Assembly: GCA_022508735.1 (NCBI GenBank)
Contig: JAFLUQ010000104.1
Coordinates: 1 to 8,492, forward strand
Direction: 5' to 3'
Source of the DNA: Oscillospiraceae bacterium
Lineage (GTDB): Bacteria > Bacillota > Clostridia > UMGS1883
DNA length: 8,492 nucleotides
Below are positions 1 to 5,728 of this stretch, piece after piece (within the stretch, counting starts at the first letter, position 1; every line of letters starts with the position of its first letter). The translations under genes were made by a program, and so were the position numbers. A model generated the notes under the pieces. That model did no database searches. It was not told the origin of the DNA and saw nothing but the letters and a program-made list of their open reading frames with translations.

Positions 1-50
1 AAGACACAAGAACCTAAATCTTGCATGTCTGCCAATTCCATCACATCCGC
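1..50 (-). tRNA. tRNA-Leu (anticodon UAG), 5' part, cut by window edge
   Basis: Read on the minus strand from position 50, the sequence starts with a GCGGATG acceptor strand and TG at positions 8-9. A D-stem ATG/CAT encloses a loop containing TTGGCAGA. The anticodon stem CAAGA/TCTTG encloses the 7-base loop TTTAGGT. The anticodon TAG lies at window positions 14-16 and reads CUN leucine codons. Six bases of what should be the long class II variable arm follow before the window ends; that arm, the T-arm and the 3' acceptor strand are outside. The AATTGGCAGAC D-loop and GATTTAGG anticodon region are typical of bacterial tRNA-Leu. The gene diverges from spoIIID and has its own promoter just upstream. 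Only about 50 of some 85 bases are visible, so completeness cannot be judged. Confidence 0.9.
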
Positions 51-63
51 ATACATTATAAAA

Positions 64-92
64 AGTATACCACATTAATTTCTTTTTGTCAA
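64..92 (-). promoter_or_regulatory. Sigma-A promoter of the tRNA-Leu gene
   Basis: On the minus strand a perfect -35 TTGACA (87-92) is followed by a 17-bp spacer and a -10 TATACT (64-69; 5 of 6 to consensus). A TG dinucleotide one base upstream of the -10 makes it an extended -10. Transcription would start near 57, about 7 bases before the mature tRNA 5' end at 50. That is a very short leader for RNase P to remove. The element is as strong as expected for a stable-RNA gene. Confidence 0.85.
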
Positions 93-103
93 AGCTTTTT
101 TAA

Positions 104-132
104 TCATAACCTCTTTTTTTGTTTCATAGTCT
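104..132 (+). promoter_or_regulatory. Candidate sigma-E (sporulation) promoter of spoIIID
   Basis: TCATAAC (104-110) fits the sigma-E -35 pattern (T/G)(C/A)ATA(A/T)(A/T) in 6 of 7 positions. After a 14-bp spacer, CATAGTCT (125-132) matches the -10 pattern CATACAnT at all but two defined positions. Transcription would start near 139-140, leaving a leader of about 15 bases that contains the Shine-Dalgarno. In Bacillus subtilis, spoIIID is transcribed by mother-cell sigma-E, so a match here is expected. The -10 is imperfect, so this is a good candidate rather than a certainty. Confidence 0.55.
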
Positions 133-153
133 GTAACGAAAAGGGGGATTTTA

Positions 154-435
154 ATGAAGGATTACATCGAGGAGCGGGCTGTTGAGCTTGCCAATTACAT
201 AATAGAAAACAACGCAACCGTGCGTGGGGCGGCCAAGGTGTTCGCCCTCTCTAAGTCAAGTGTGCACAAGGACGTGACAGAACGTTTGGGAAAGATAAAC
301 CCGTCGCTGGCGGCGCGGGCCAAGCTGGTGTTAGAAAGAAACAAGGCCGAACGGCATATCCGCGGCGGCATGGCAACAAAGCATAAGTACGAGGAGAGGG
401 CCAGAGAGGTGGAGTGCCGCCGTCAGGCGAGATAA
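154..435 (+). CDS. spoIIID: Stage III sporulation protein D (SpoIIID), mother-cell transcription regulator
   Basis: This small DNA-binding protein activates and represses many sigma-E-dependent mother-cell genes during endospore formation, including activation of sigK in B. subtilis. At 93 residues it has the same length as the B. subtilis protein as I recall it. Residues 20-45 form the helix-turn-helix (TVRGAAKVFALSKSSVHKDV). The C-terminal DNA-contacting region carries the family signature RHIRGG-ATK-KY at 67-79, and ERL-KINP-LA is also conserved. The start is fixed by the Shine-Dalgarno AAGGGGG (141-147), 6 bases before ATG. The gene stands alone: a terminator follows, and the next gene has its own promoter. 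Its presence shows that the organism belongs to a spore-forming lineage, though not that it still sporulates. Confidence 0.97.
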   Translation: MKDYIEERAVELANYIIENNATVRGAAKVFALSKSSVHKDVTERLGKINPSLAARAKLVLERNKAERHIRGGMATKHKYEERAREVECRRQAR

Positions 436-439
436 ATTC

Positions 440-477
440 AGGTGGGTCAAAATTTCCCTTGACCTGCCTTTTCCTTT
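440..477 (+). terminator. Intrinsic terminator after spoIIID
   Basis: The arms 440-450 and 459-469 pair over 11 bp, with two G-U wobbles in RNA, around an 8-base loop (451-458). A T-rich tract TTTTCCTTT (469-477) follows. It begins 5 bases after the spoIIID stop codon. The descending arm also contains the -35 hexamer of the next gene. The wobbles and interrupted T-tract suggest moderate efficiency. Confidence 0.6.
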
Positions 478-487
478 GTGATATAAT
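459..487 (+). promoter_or_regulatory. Extended -10 sigma-A promoter of the DUF6062-CBS-DUF4234 operon
   Basis: The -35 TTGACC (459-464; 5 of 6), a 17-bp spacer and a perfect -10 TATAAT (482-487) form the promoter. TG at 479-480 gives the extended -10 form TGATATAAT. The predicted start is near 493-495, about 30 bases before the first gene. This is one of the strongest-looking promoters in the window, which suggests constitutive, vegetative expression of the three-gene operon. Confidence 0.9.
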
Positions 488-492
488 AAATA

Positions 493-510
493 TGTATACA
501 AAAATATACA
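493..510 (+). promoter_or_regulatory. Candidate operator: inverted repeat TGTATA-N6-TATACA at the transcription start
   Basis: Two perfect 6-base arms (493-498 and 505-510) are separated by six bases. They cover the predicted +1 and the first transcribed bases of the DUF6062 operon, just before the Shine-Dalgarno. Symmetric sites there often bind repressors. The sequence is AT-rich, so chance symmetry is quite possible, and no regulator gene adjoins it. Confidence 0.3.
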
Positions 511-524
511 AAGGGGAAATGAAA

Positions 525-1217
525 ATGAAAGAACGTATATACAGCATACCTCTCACTGACGCGTTAAACGAAAGCTGTGACTGCGTCATGTGCGCTCTTG
601 AGAGAAAGCTTGAGAATGACGCGGTCGAATACTTCATGGGCGCGTCAAAAATGGAGCCGGATGTGCGCATAATGACAAATAAAAAAGGATTTTGCCGCCG
701 TCATCTCCATATGATGGAGGAAAGCGGAAGCCCTCTCGGGCTGGCATTGATGCTGGATACTCACCTTGATGAGCTGCGCGGCCGTATAGAGAAAAAGGGT
801 AAGGGTGGTCTGTTTGCCGCGAAAAAGAGTGCTGAGGCTCTCTGTGAGGAGATTGGCAAAATAATCGACGGCTGCGTGGTTTGCGATAAGCTTGAATCAC
901 ACCTGTTTGACGCGGCGGCCAATTTGGTGTATCTGTGGGATAAGGAGCCGGACTTCAGGAAAAAGCTTGAAACGTCAAATGGGCTTTGCCTGCCGCATAT
1001 GCTGCTGGTGCTTAAAGCTGCCGGCTCTGAGCTGGGCGGAAAACGGCTTGATGAATTCGTAGATTTTATTGTAACGACCCAAAACGAAAAGCTTGAGACC
1101 CTTAACGAAGATGTGAACTGGTTCACTAAAAAATTTGACTTTAACCACAAAGATGACGACTGGAAAAACAGCAAGGACGCAGTGCCCCGTGCTGTTAATA
1201 AGCTGGTAAAATTTTAA
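525..1217 (+). CDS. DUF6062 family protein with a duplicated Cys/His motif
   Basis: This is a soluble 230-residue protein of unknown function. I recognise the family from its N-terminal Y-IPL-DA--E-C-CP/VMC pattern and its C-terminal segment (W--DV-WF-KKFDF-----W--SKDAV-RAV-KL). It has two similar halves. C20-x2-C23 with C57-x2-H60 is matched by C117-x2-C120 with C155-x2-H158, and each half carries an EPDxR stretch between the pairs. This arrangement would suit two metal (zinc) sites, which is inference. No signal peptide or membrane segment is seen. ATG 525 is preferred because Shine-Dalgarno AGGGG (512-516) lies 8 bases upstream; in-frame ATG 519 would leave only 2. It is the first gene of an operon with the CBS protein, 11 bp downstream. 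Confidence 0.85.
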   Translation: MKERIYSIPLTDALNESCDCVMCALERKLENDAVEYFMGASKMEPDVRIMTNKKGFCRRHLHMMEESGSPLGLALMLDTHLDELRGRIEKKGKGGLFAAKKSAEALCEEIGKIIDGCVVCDKLESHLFDAAANLVYLWDKEPDFRKKLETSNGLCLPHMLLVLKAAGSELGGKRLDEFVDFIVTTQNEKLETLNEDVNWFTKKFDFNHKDDDWKNSKDAVPRAVNKLVKF

Positions 1218-1228
1218 TTCAGGAGATT

Positions 1229-1648
1229 GTGATAAAATTGAATATTCTTAGATTTTTAACCCCAAAAAGCCAGGTGGTTTATCTTTACAGCGACTTCACG
1301 CTGCGCCAGGCCATGGAAAAGATGGAGTATCACCGTTATACTGCGGTTCCTGTAATAAACCGCAGCGGTGAGTATGTGGATATCCTGACGGAGGGCGATG
1401 TGCTGTGGAGCCTTAAAAACACTTGTAATTTTGATCTGCGTGTAGCCGAGCAGACCCCGCTCAGCGAGGTGCACCGTCATTCTCATAAGGACCCCATCGG
1501 TGCCGGTTCGGATATAGAGGATCTTATGTCGCTGGCTATAAACCAAAATTTTGTTCCCGTCATTGACGATACAAATGTATTTATCGGCATAGTGACACGA
1601 AAAGACATAATGCAATACTGTTTTAGTAAGCTTAACGAAACCAAGTAA
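1229..1648 (+). CDS. CBS-domain pair protein
   Basis: This cytoplasmic protein has 139 residues and consists almost entirely of two tandem CBS domains. CBS1 lies at about 15-65 (TLRQAMEKMEYHRYTAVPVINRSG, then TEGDVLW). CBS2 lies at about 72-134 (IEDLMSLAINQNFVPVIDD, then GIVTRKDIM). CBS pairs bind adenosine nucleotides such as AMP, ATP or c-di-AMP and usually regulate a partner; here no catalytic domain is attached, so it would act as a free sensor. Ligand and partner are unknown. The start is uncertain. GTG 1229 lies only 3 bases after AGGAG (1221-1225). TTG 1238 lies 12 bases after it and gives the MNILRFLTPKS start that I recall from relatives. It is the second gene of the operon, 11 bp after DUF6062. 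Confidence 0.85.
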   Translation: MIKLNILRFLTPKSQVVYLYSDFTLRQAMEKMEYHRYTAVPVINRSGEYVDILTEGDVLWSLKNTCNFDLRVAEQTPLSEVHRHSHKDPIGAGSDIEDLMSLAINQNFVPVIDDTNVFIGIVTRKDIMQYCFSKLNETK

Positions 1649-1674
1649 CTCTTGAAAAATTTGGAGTGATACCC

Positions 1675-2025
1675 ATGATTCAGAAAAAGGACTTTTTAAA
1701 GGTAATTCTTTTGAGCATAATAACCTGCGGAATATATGAGATCATATTCCTCTATGAATATGACAAGGAGCTTCGCTCTGTGCTGACTCACACGAAAAAG
1801 CGCCCGCCGGAGTATCTGCTGGCCTTTGTGCTGAGCCTTTTGACCTGTGGACTGTTCATGTTCTACTGGTACTATATGGTTTTTGCTTCTCAGGCTGATG
1901 AGGCGAAGGCCACAGGTGTGGTGTTCAACGTGGAGGATCCGGTCGTTATGACCATATGTATGATAATTCCGTTTTTTAACATATACCTGCTCTGTGATAA
2001 TTTCAATAAACTGCTTGAAGAGTAA
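1675..2025 (+). CDS. DUF4234 small membrane protein
   Basis: This 116-residue integral membrane protein has three predicted hydrophobic helices at about 8-27, 48-70 and 90-107. The first two end in the paired motifs TCGIY and TCGLF-FYWYY that typify DUF4234. A basic cytoplasmic-type loop (HTKKRPP) joins helices 1 and 2. Function is unknown for the family. ATG 1675 was chosen over in-frame GTG 1666 because GGAG (1663-1666) lies 8 bases before the ATG and would overlap the GTG. It is the last gene of the operon, 26 bp after the CBS gene and 5 bp before a strong terminator. Co-transcription with a CBS sensor suggests, but does not show, a membrane partner for that sensor. Confidence 0.8.
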   Translation: MIQKKDFLKVILLSIITCGIYEIIFLYEYDKELRSVLTHTKKRPPEYLLAFVLSLLTCGLFMFYWYYMVFASQADEAKATGVVFNVEDPVVMTICMIIPFFNIYLLCDNFNKLLEE

Positions 2026-2030
2026 AAAAG

Positions 2031-2072
2031 AAAAAAGATACAGACCGGCCGCAGCCGGTCTGTATCTTTTTT
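2031..2072. terminator. Bidirectional intrinsic terminator between convergent genes
   Basis: A perfect 19-bp inverted repeat has arms 2031-2049 and 2054-2072 around the loop CGCA. It has a GC-rich core (ACCGGC/GCCGGT) and A6/T6 outer ends. It therefore gives a GC hairpin plus U-tract in both directions. It ends the DUF6062-CBS-DUF4234 operon on plus and the LRR-591 gene on minus; the last two bases of the LRR-591 stop codon (TAA, 2071-2073) lie within the hairpin. Confidence 0.95.
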
Positions 2073-2439
2073 AATATATTTTTCGCCCTGCTACTGCGTT
2101 GATATCGAGAACGCTTTCTCCGCCGCCGATATTGAGCGACGGAATGACGAAGCCGTTCAGCACGAATTTCACATCTGAGGACCATATGTCAGCGGTTGAT
2201 GCGCTCTCCTGCTCCGCTTCAGATACCTCCCAGACCGCGTTATCCGGCGCAGTTATGGTGGTGGTGCGGCTCCCGGCGTTCCATGAGAAGCTGTAGCCGC
2301 AGCGGGCGAGGTCGCTCTCGGAGGCGTAAAGGGACTCATTTATCCGCCAAAGCGGAATAGTCACGCCGTTCACTGTGGCCTCGCGGTCGGCAGTTATTTT
2401 CCCCACAACGGACGGTTCCTCTCCAAAAGCTATTATAGA
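2071..2439. repeat. Direct repeat copy A1: 3' end of LRR-591 (pairs with 5360-5728)
   Basis: This stretch encodes the 122-residue C-terminal tail plus the stop codon. It is a same-orientation paralogous copy of 5360-5728, aligning without gaps at protein level (91 of 122 residues identical). The last 39 residues are best conserved, at 35 of 39. It forms one side of the duplication that brackets the MATE gene. Confidence 0.8.
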
Positions 2440-3846
2440 TGGAATATATTTTTCCTTATAGTGCATATCTTTGATGGCGCTGCCGGTTTTTGTGTCAGCG
2501 CGGTATAGCACAATACCATTCCATATATCTATGCTTCTGCTGTCGGCAAGAGTGTCAGGCAAAACTATAGTTTTTATTGAGTTGATCGACAGAGAAATTT
2601 TTTCAAGCCCTTCAGGCAGTTCTATATTAACTATTCCGGTGTCATATGACGAAGTATTGAACTCTTTAATACTCTGCGGCAGCCTCAGAGCCGAAAGGGA
2701 CGTACAGTAGTGAAACAGAAAGGTATTATAGCGGTCGCCGAATTTTTCAATTCCGTTGGGCAGCTCCAGCTGTTCAAGAGCCGGACATCTGTAGATGCTG
2801 TAGTTTTCCAGAGCTGAGATCCCATCAGGCAGACTGAGACTCTTTAAAAACGGGTTGTATGCAAAGCTGTATGCTGCAAGCGTAGTTACTCCTTCAGGAG
2901 CGGTATAAGTCTCATCTTTTTTTCCGGCAGGATATTTTACCAGCACAGCTTTGTCCTTGCTGAATAAAACTCCGTCAACGGAGGAGTAGGCAGTATTTAT
3001 ATCGGACACAGAAAACTCCTCCGGGGCAGTAGCCGATATAAAGGTCTGCGAATCTATAGTTTCCACGGTTGAAGGGATAATCAGCTTCCGAGGCGATGGG
3101 GAAAGACAGAAGGCATTTGAGGCAATTCTGATCACACCTTCAGGAATTGTATATTCATCCATGGCTTTGGCCGGTGGATAGCAGAGTATGGTCATAGGTT
3201 CACGGGAGTACAGCACGCCGCCGTCGTCAAAATAGAACTGATTTGCCGGGGCAACTTCAACGGCCTCTAACTGCGGGCAACCCGCGAAAGCACTGCCGCC
3301 GATTTCAGATACTGTCGCGGGCAGGTATACGTTTTTCAGAGATTGGCAGTAGTAAAAGGCCCATCGACCTATCTCAGCACAATTCGTGAATCTTATTTCC
3401 TCTATTCCGGAATAGGCGAATGCGTAGTCCCCAATGCTTTTTACTCCGGCAGGGATATCTATGTGAGAGAGCGCCGGGCACTGCCGAAAGGCTTCATGAG
3501 ATATGACAGTCAGGCTCTCGGGCAGGGTCACGCTTTCGAGATTATAAAGAACTCCGAACCACCCGCCCTTGAAGGCGCCGTAGCCGACGGAGATGACACC
3601 TTCCTCGATTATAACACTGTGGATACAGTCACTGTAATTGAACCACGGGGCGTGGTCTGTGGCGGAGAACAAATAGTCGGCCATCAATCCCTCGCCGAAA
3701 ACGCGCAGCTCGCCGGTTTCGGTATTTAGCTCCCACTTTACGTTATCTCCGCCGTTTTCGCCGCAGTCGCCGCCAACAGTCTCCGCTTGTGCCGATAGAC
3801 ACAGCAGGGCTGTTATGGCAAAAATTAAGGCCATAAGCTTTTTCAT
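2071..3846 (-). CDS. Secreted BspA-type leucine-rich-repeat protein, 591 residues (LRR-591)
   Basis: This is a secreted or surface protein, likely a binding or adhesion protein; the ligand is unknown. A signal peptide spans residues 1-21 with an AQA|E type I cleavage site. The N-terminal domain at 22-75 (CGENGG--VKWELN-ETGEL-V-GEG-M-DY) is common in Firmicute LRR proteins. About 11-12 BspA-like repeats of 22-23 residues follow (L--V-LP--V--IG--AF--C), at about 75-455. The array contains two 'DGGVLYS/DGVLFS...YP' hairpin-type inserts, the first near residue 210. Residues 470-591 form a tail that resembles copper amine oxidase N-terminal-like (stalk) domains. No LPXTG, SLH or other cell-wall anchor is visible. 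AAGGAG (3855-3860) lies 8 bases before ATG. It is a paralogue of LRR-788 and has its own ECF-like promoter. It lies 76 bp after the MATE gene with no terminator between. Confidence 0.93.
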   Translation of the reverse strand: MKKLMALIFAITALLCLSAQAETVGGDCGENGGDNVKWELNTETGELRVFGEGLMADYLFSATDHAPWFNYSDCIHSVIIEEGVISVGYGAFKGGWFGVLYNLESVTLPESLTVISHEAFRQCPALSHIDIPAGVKSIGDYAFAYSGIEEIRFTNCAEIGRWAFYYCQSLKNVYLPATVSEIGGSAFAGCPQLEAVEVAPANQFYFDDGGVLYSREPMTILCYPPAKAMDEYTIPEGVIRIASNAFCLSPSPRKLIIPSTVETIDSQTFISATAPEEFSVSDINTAYSSVDGVLFSKDKAVLVKYPAGKKDETYTAPEGVTTLAAYSFAYNPFLKSLSLPDGISALENYSIYRCPALEQLELPNGIEKFGDRYNTFLFHYCTSLSALRLPQSIKEFNTSSYDTGIVNIELPEGLEKISLSINSIKTIVLPDTLADSRSIDIWNGIVLYRADTKTGSAIKDMHYKEKYIPSIIAFGEEPSVVGKITADREATVNGVTIPLWRINESLYASESDLARCGYSFSWNAGSRTTTITAPDNAVWEVSEAEQESASTADIWSSDVKFVLNGFVIPSLNIGGGESVLDINAVAGRKIY

Positions 3847-3907
3847 TTTTATCGCTCCTTTTGTCGCTTTGTAAATTAGACGAGTAAAAGGCAGAAAAAG
3901 TTCCCGT
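3673..3907. repeat. Direct repeat copy B1: promoter and 5' end of LRR-591 (pairs with 7553-7788)
   Basis: It covers codons 1-58, the Shine-Dalgarno and the ECF-like promoter. Codons 1-58 are identical to the LRR-788 copy at 51 of 58 residues. The upstream blocks CGGGAACTTTTT, CGTCTAATTTACA and AAAAGGAGCGATAAAAATG are shared. The conservation stops just upstream of the -35, marking the edge of the duplicated unit or of selection. Confidence 0.8.
3876..3904 (-). promoter_or_regulatory. Candidate ECF sigma-factor promoter of LRR-591
   Basis: On the minus strand, GGAACTT (3898-3904) is followed, 16 bp before GTCTAA, by CGTCTAA (3876-3882). The pattern resembles ECF sigma promoters such as E. coli sigma-E (GGAACTT, then TCTGA or GTCTAA) and the AAC/CGTC motifs of Bacillus ECF factors. 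The hexamer positioned for a sigma-A -35 matches TTGACA poorly, although TCTAAT alone could serve as a sigma-A -10. The predicted start is near 3869, about 23 bases before the ATG. The same boxes precede LRR-788. The -35 lies 19 bp past the MATE stop codon. Confidence 0.65.
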
Positions 3908-3922
3908 CCTTTAAAAATTTAT

Positions 3923-5275
3923 TCAGTTAACAAGGTCCTTCATCCATTTGTCATTACGCTGACGCACTAACACCGCAATACATTTGACAACTTCCTCTAT
4001 GTAGCTGGAGCCAAGCACTATTGGCGCGGGCAGCCCGAGGACTAAGCCTGAGATCGTCACCAGCGGCACACCTATGAACCACACTCCGCCCGCGTCGCTG
4101 ATCATGCAGAAGATCGTGTCACCGCCGCTGCGCATAGTACCCACGATCGACACCGTGGAGAGGGCCTTGAAGGCCATGAAGCAGGCGCATATGCGCAGCA
4201 TAGCTATGCAGATGGCCCTTGTGTCGGGCGTCATTTTGAAAAATCCTGTAATGGCCGGGGCGGCGGCAAAGAGAGCTATACCGATGACTAACCCCTGCAC
4301 GACCGCGATGCCCTGATAAAATTTAGTCTTCTGAAGGGCCGCGTCTCTGCGGCCGGAGCCTATCTCCTTGCCGACGATCACGCCTGCGGCTGTCGCCGTG
4401 CCGAAAACCACGGCAAAGAGCATGCTTTCAACCGTGCCGACTATGCTGTGGGCCGCCGCCGGGCCGCTGCCCAGCCGTGCCAGCACCGCCCCGTAGACCG
4501 TGATGCCAAGCCCCCATATGGTTTCATTTATAAACACCGGCATACTGGTGCGCATATAGCCGTGAAGGAAGCCCTCGGGGAAGCTGAAGGCTTCTTTTAT
4601 CGGAGCAAAAAACAGCCCGCGGTGCCCTGCCATGCCGAAAAGTACGACTCCCAGCTCCAGAAGCCGGGCCGATACGGTCGCTATGGCCGCGCCGCGAACT
4701 CCCAGCGCAGGCAGGCCGAGCTTGCCGAATATAAGTATATAGTTCAGCACTCCGTTGACTGCCAGTGAGGTGACGCTGCCTAAGAGCGGTATGGTCGGTC
4801 TCTCGATGGCCTTAAGCCCTGTTCCGAGGATAAAGGTCAGAGAAAATAATATGTAGCCAAGGCAGGAAATGCGAAGGTAGGCCGCGCCGCCGGGGATTAT
4901 TTCGAGGTTCCTTCCGGCCAGGAGCTTCATCAGTGAGGTGGGGAAGAGCCCCGCCGCCAGTGTGAACACGGCCCCGAAGCCTATGCTCAGGCACAGCCCG
5001 ACCGTCATTACTGCCCGAATTCCCTTTTTATCCTGCTTGCCCCAGAACTGAGAGAAAAACACCGTGGCACCGCTGCATATGCCGAAGACCATCAGGTTAT
5101 AGACAAAGAACACCTTGTTGGCCATGGCAACTCCGGCCAGCTCCACTTCGCCCAGCCGGCCTATCATCAGGTTGTCTAAGAGGCTTACGCTGCTGGTTAC
5201 CAGATTCTGCAGCATGAGAGGCACTACCAGCATCAGATATGTTTTAAATGCTTGTTTGTTTATGATAGAGGACAT
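3923..5275 (-). CDS. MATE-family multidrug/Na+ or H+ antiporter
   Basis: This inner-membrane efflux transporter uses the Na+ or H+ gradient to export cationic drugs, metabolites or toxins; its own substrate cannot be told from sequence. Its 450 residues match the family's usual 440-480. The two pseudo-symmetric halves are visible. The N-half has PLMLQNLVTSSVSLLDNLMI and G-----AGVAMANKVFF, then GATVFFSQFWGKQDKKGIR. The C-half has MPVFINETIWGLG and AAAHSIVGTVE, then GVIVGKEIGSGRRDAAL. About 12 hydrophobic helices run throughout. The C-terminus (KWMKDLVN) is a typical short cytoplasmic tail. AAGGAG (5287-5292) lies 11 bases before ATG 5275, somewhat long, but I see no better start. It has its own sigma-A promoter with a palindrome. 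The two LRR paralogues flank it in the same orientation. Confidence 0.95.
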   Translation of the reverse strand: MSSIINKQAFKTYLMLVVPLMLQNLVTSSVSLLDNLMIGRLGEVELAGVAMANKVFFVYNLMVFGICSGATVFFSQFWGKQDKKGIRAVMTVGLCLSIGFGAVFTLAAGLFPTSLMKLLAGRNLEIIPGGAAYLRISCLGYILFSLTFILGTGLKAIERPTIPLLGSVTSLAVNGVLNYILIFGKLGLPALGVRGAAIATVSARLLELGVVLFGMAGHRGLFFAPIKEAFSFPEGFLHGYMRTSMPVFINETIWGLGITVYGAVLARLGSGPAAAHSIVGTVESMLFAVVFGTATAAGVIVGKEIGSGRRDAALQKTKFYQGIAVVQGLVIGIALFAAAPAITGFFKMTPDTRAICIAMLRICACFMAFKALSTVSIVGTMRSGGDTIFCMISDAGGVWFIGVPLVTISGLVLGLPAPIVLGSSYIEEVVKCIAVLVRQRNDKWMKDLVN

Positions 5276-5308
5276 ACGCCGTGATACTCCTTCTGATTGA
5301 ATACCCCT

Positions 5309-5337
5309 ATTTTAGCATAATTATGCACTTTAGTCAA
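5309..5337 (-). promoter_or_regulatory. Sigma-A promoter of the MATE gene
   Basis: On the minus strand, -35 TTGACT (5332-5337; 5 of 6), a 17-bp spacer and -10 TAAAAT (5309-5314; 5 of 6) are found. TG sits one base upstream of the -10 (extended -10). The start is predicted near 5302, giving a leader of about 27 bases. The promoter class differs from the ECF-like boxes before the neighbouring LRR genes, so MATE can be expressed independently of them. Confidence 0.85.
5315..5326 (-). promoter_or_regulatory. Candidate repressor operator in the MATE promoter spacer
   Basis: GCATAATTATGC is a perfect 12-bp palindrome lying wholly between the -35 and -10 hexamers and abutting the -10. A protein bound there would block RNA polymerase. 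Size, AT-rich centre and position fit MarR-family repressors, which often control efflux pumps. No regulator gene is in the window, so the repressor identity is inference. Confidence 0.5.
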
Positions 5338-5359
5338 CACATATCCGGCTAAATTTTAT

Positions 5360-5728
5360 TTAATATACATTCCGTTCCGCCACGGCGTTGATGTCGAGCA
5401 CGCTTTCACCGTTACCGATATTGAGAGAGGGAATGACAAAGCCGTTCAGTACGAATTTCACGTCCGAAGACCATATATCGACAGTGGCATTGCTCTCGGA
5501 CTCCGTTTCAGATACCGTCCATTCCACGGTTTCCGGCGCGGTTATGGTGGTTATGCGGCTCTCCGGATCCCATGAGAAGGTGTAGCCGCAGCGCGCAAGG
5601 TCTTTTTCGGAGACGTATAGGGAATAGTTTATCCGCCAGAGAGGGATAGTAACGCCGTTTATAACGACCTTCCGGTCAGAAGCTATCTGTCCCACCACGG
5701 ACGGCTCCTCTCCGGGGCCGATAATTGA
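5360..5728. repeat. Direct repeat copy A2: 3' end of LRR-788 (pairs with 2071-2439)
   Basis: This is the partner of the LRR-591 3' copy, in the same orientation and encoding residues 667-788. No terminator follows this copy, unlike copy A1. The downstream flank was therefore not duplicated together with the gene, or has since been replaced. Confidence 0.8.

Noticed and set aside
50..57. CATACATT on the plus strand, a perfect match to the sigma-E -10 pattern, as an alternative spoIIID promoter
   Set aside because: No suitable -35 lies 13-15 bp upstream, where the tRNA-Leu gene sits, and it would give a long leader. The match is explained by overlap with the tRNA 5' end and promoter on the other strand; 104-132 fits better.
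251..670. Open frame of 139 codons on minus across spoIIID and the start of the DUF6062 gene
   Set aside because: It spans the terminator and promoter region and overlaps two well-supported genes; its translation resembles no family I know.
3343..3729. Open frame of 128 codons on plus, antisense to LRR-591
   Set aside because: It lies wholly within a clear secreted LRR gene on the other strand and has no recognisable domain; long antisense frames are common opposite GC-rich repeat genes.
4448..4768. Open frame of 106 codons on plus, antisense to MATE
   Set aside because: His/Arg/Ala-rich low-information translation inside a well-conserved transporter gene; a shadow frame.
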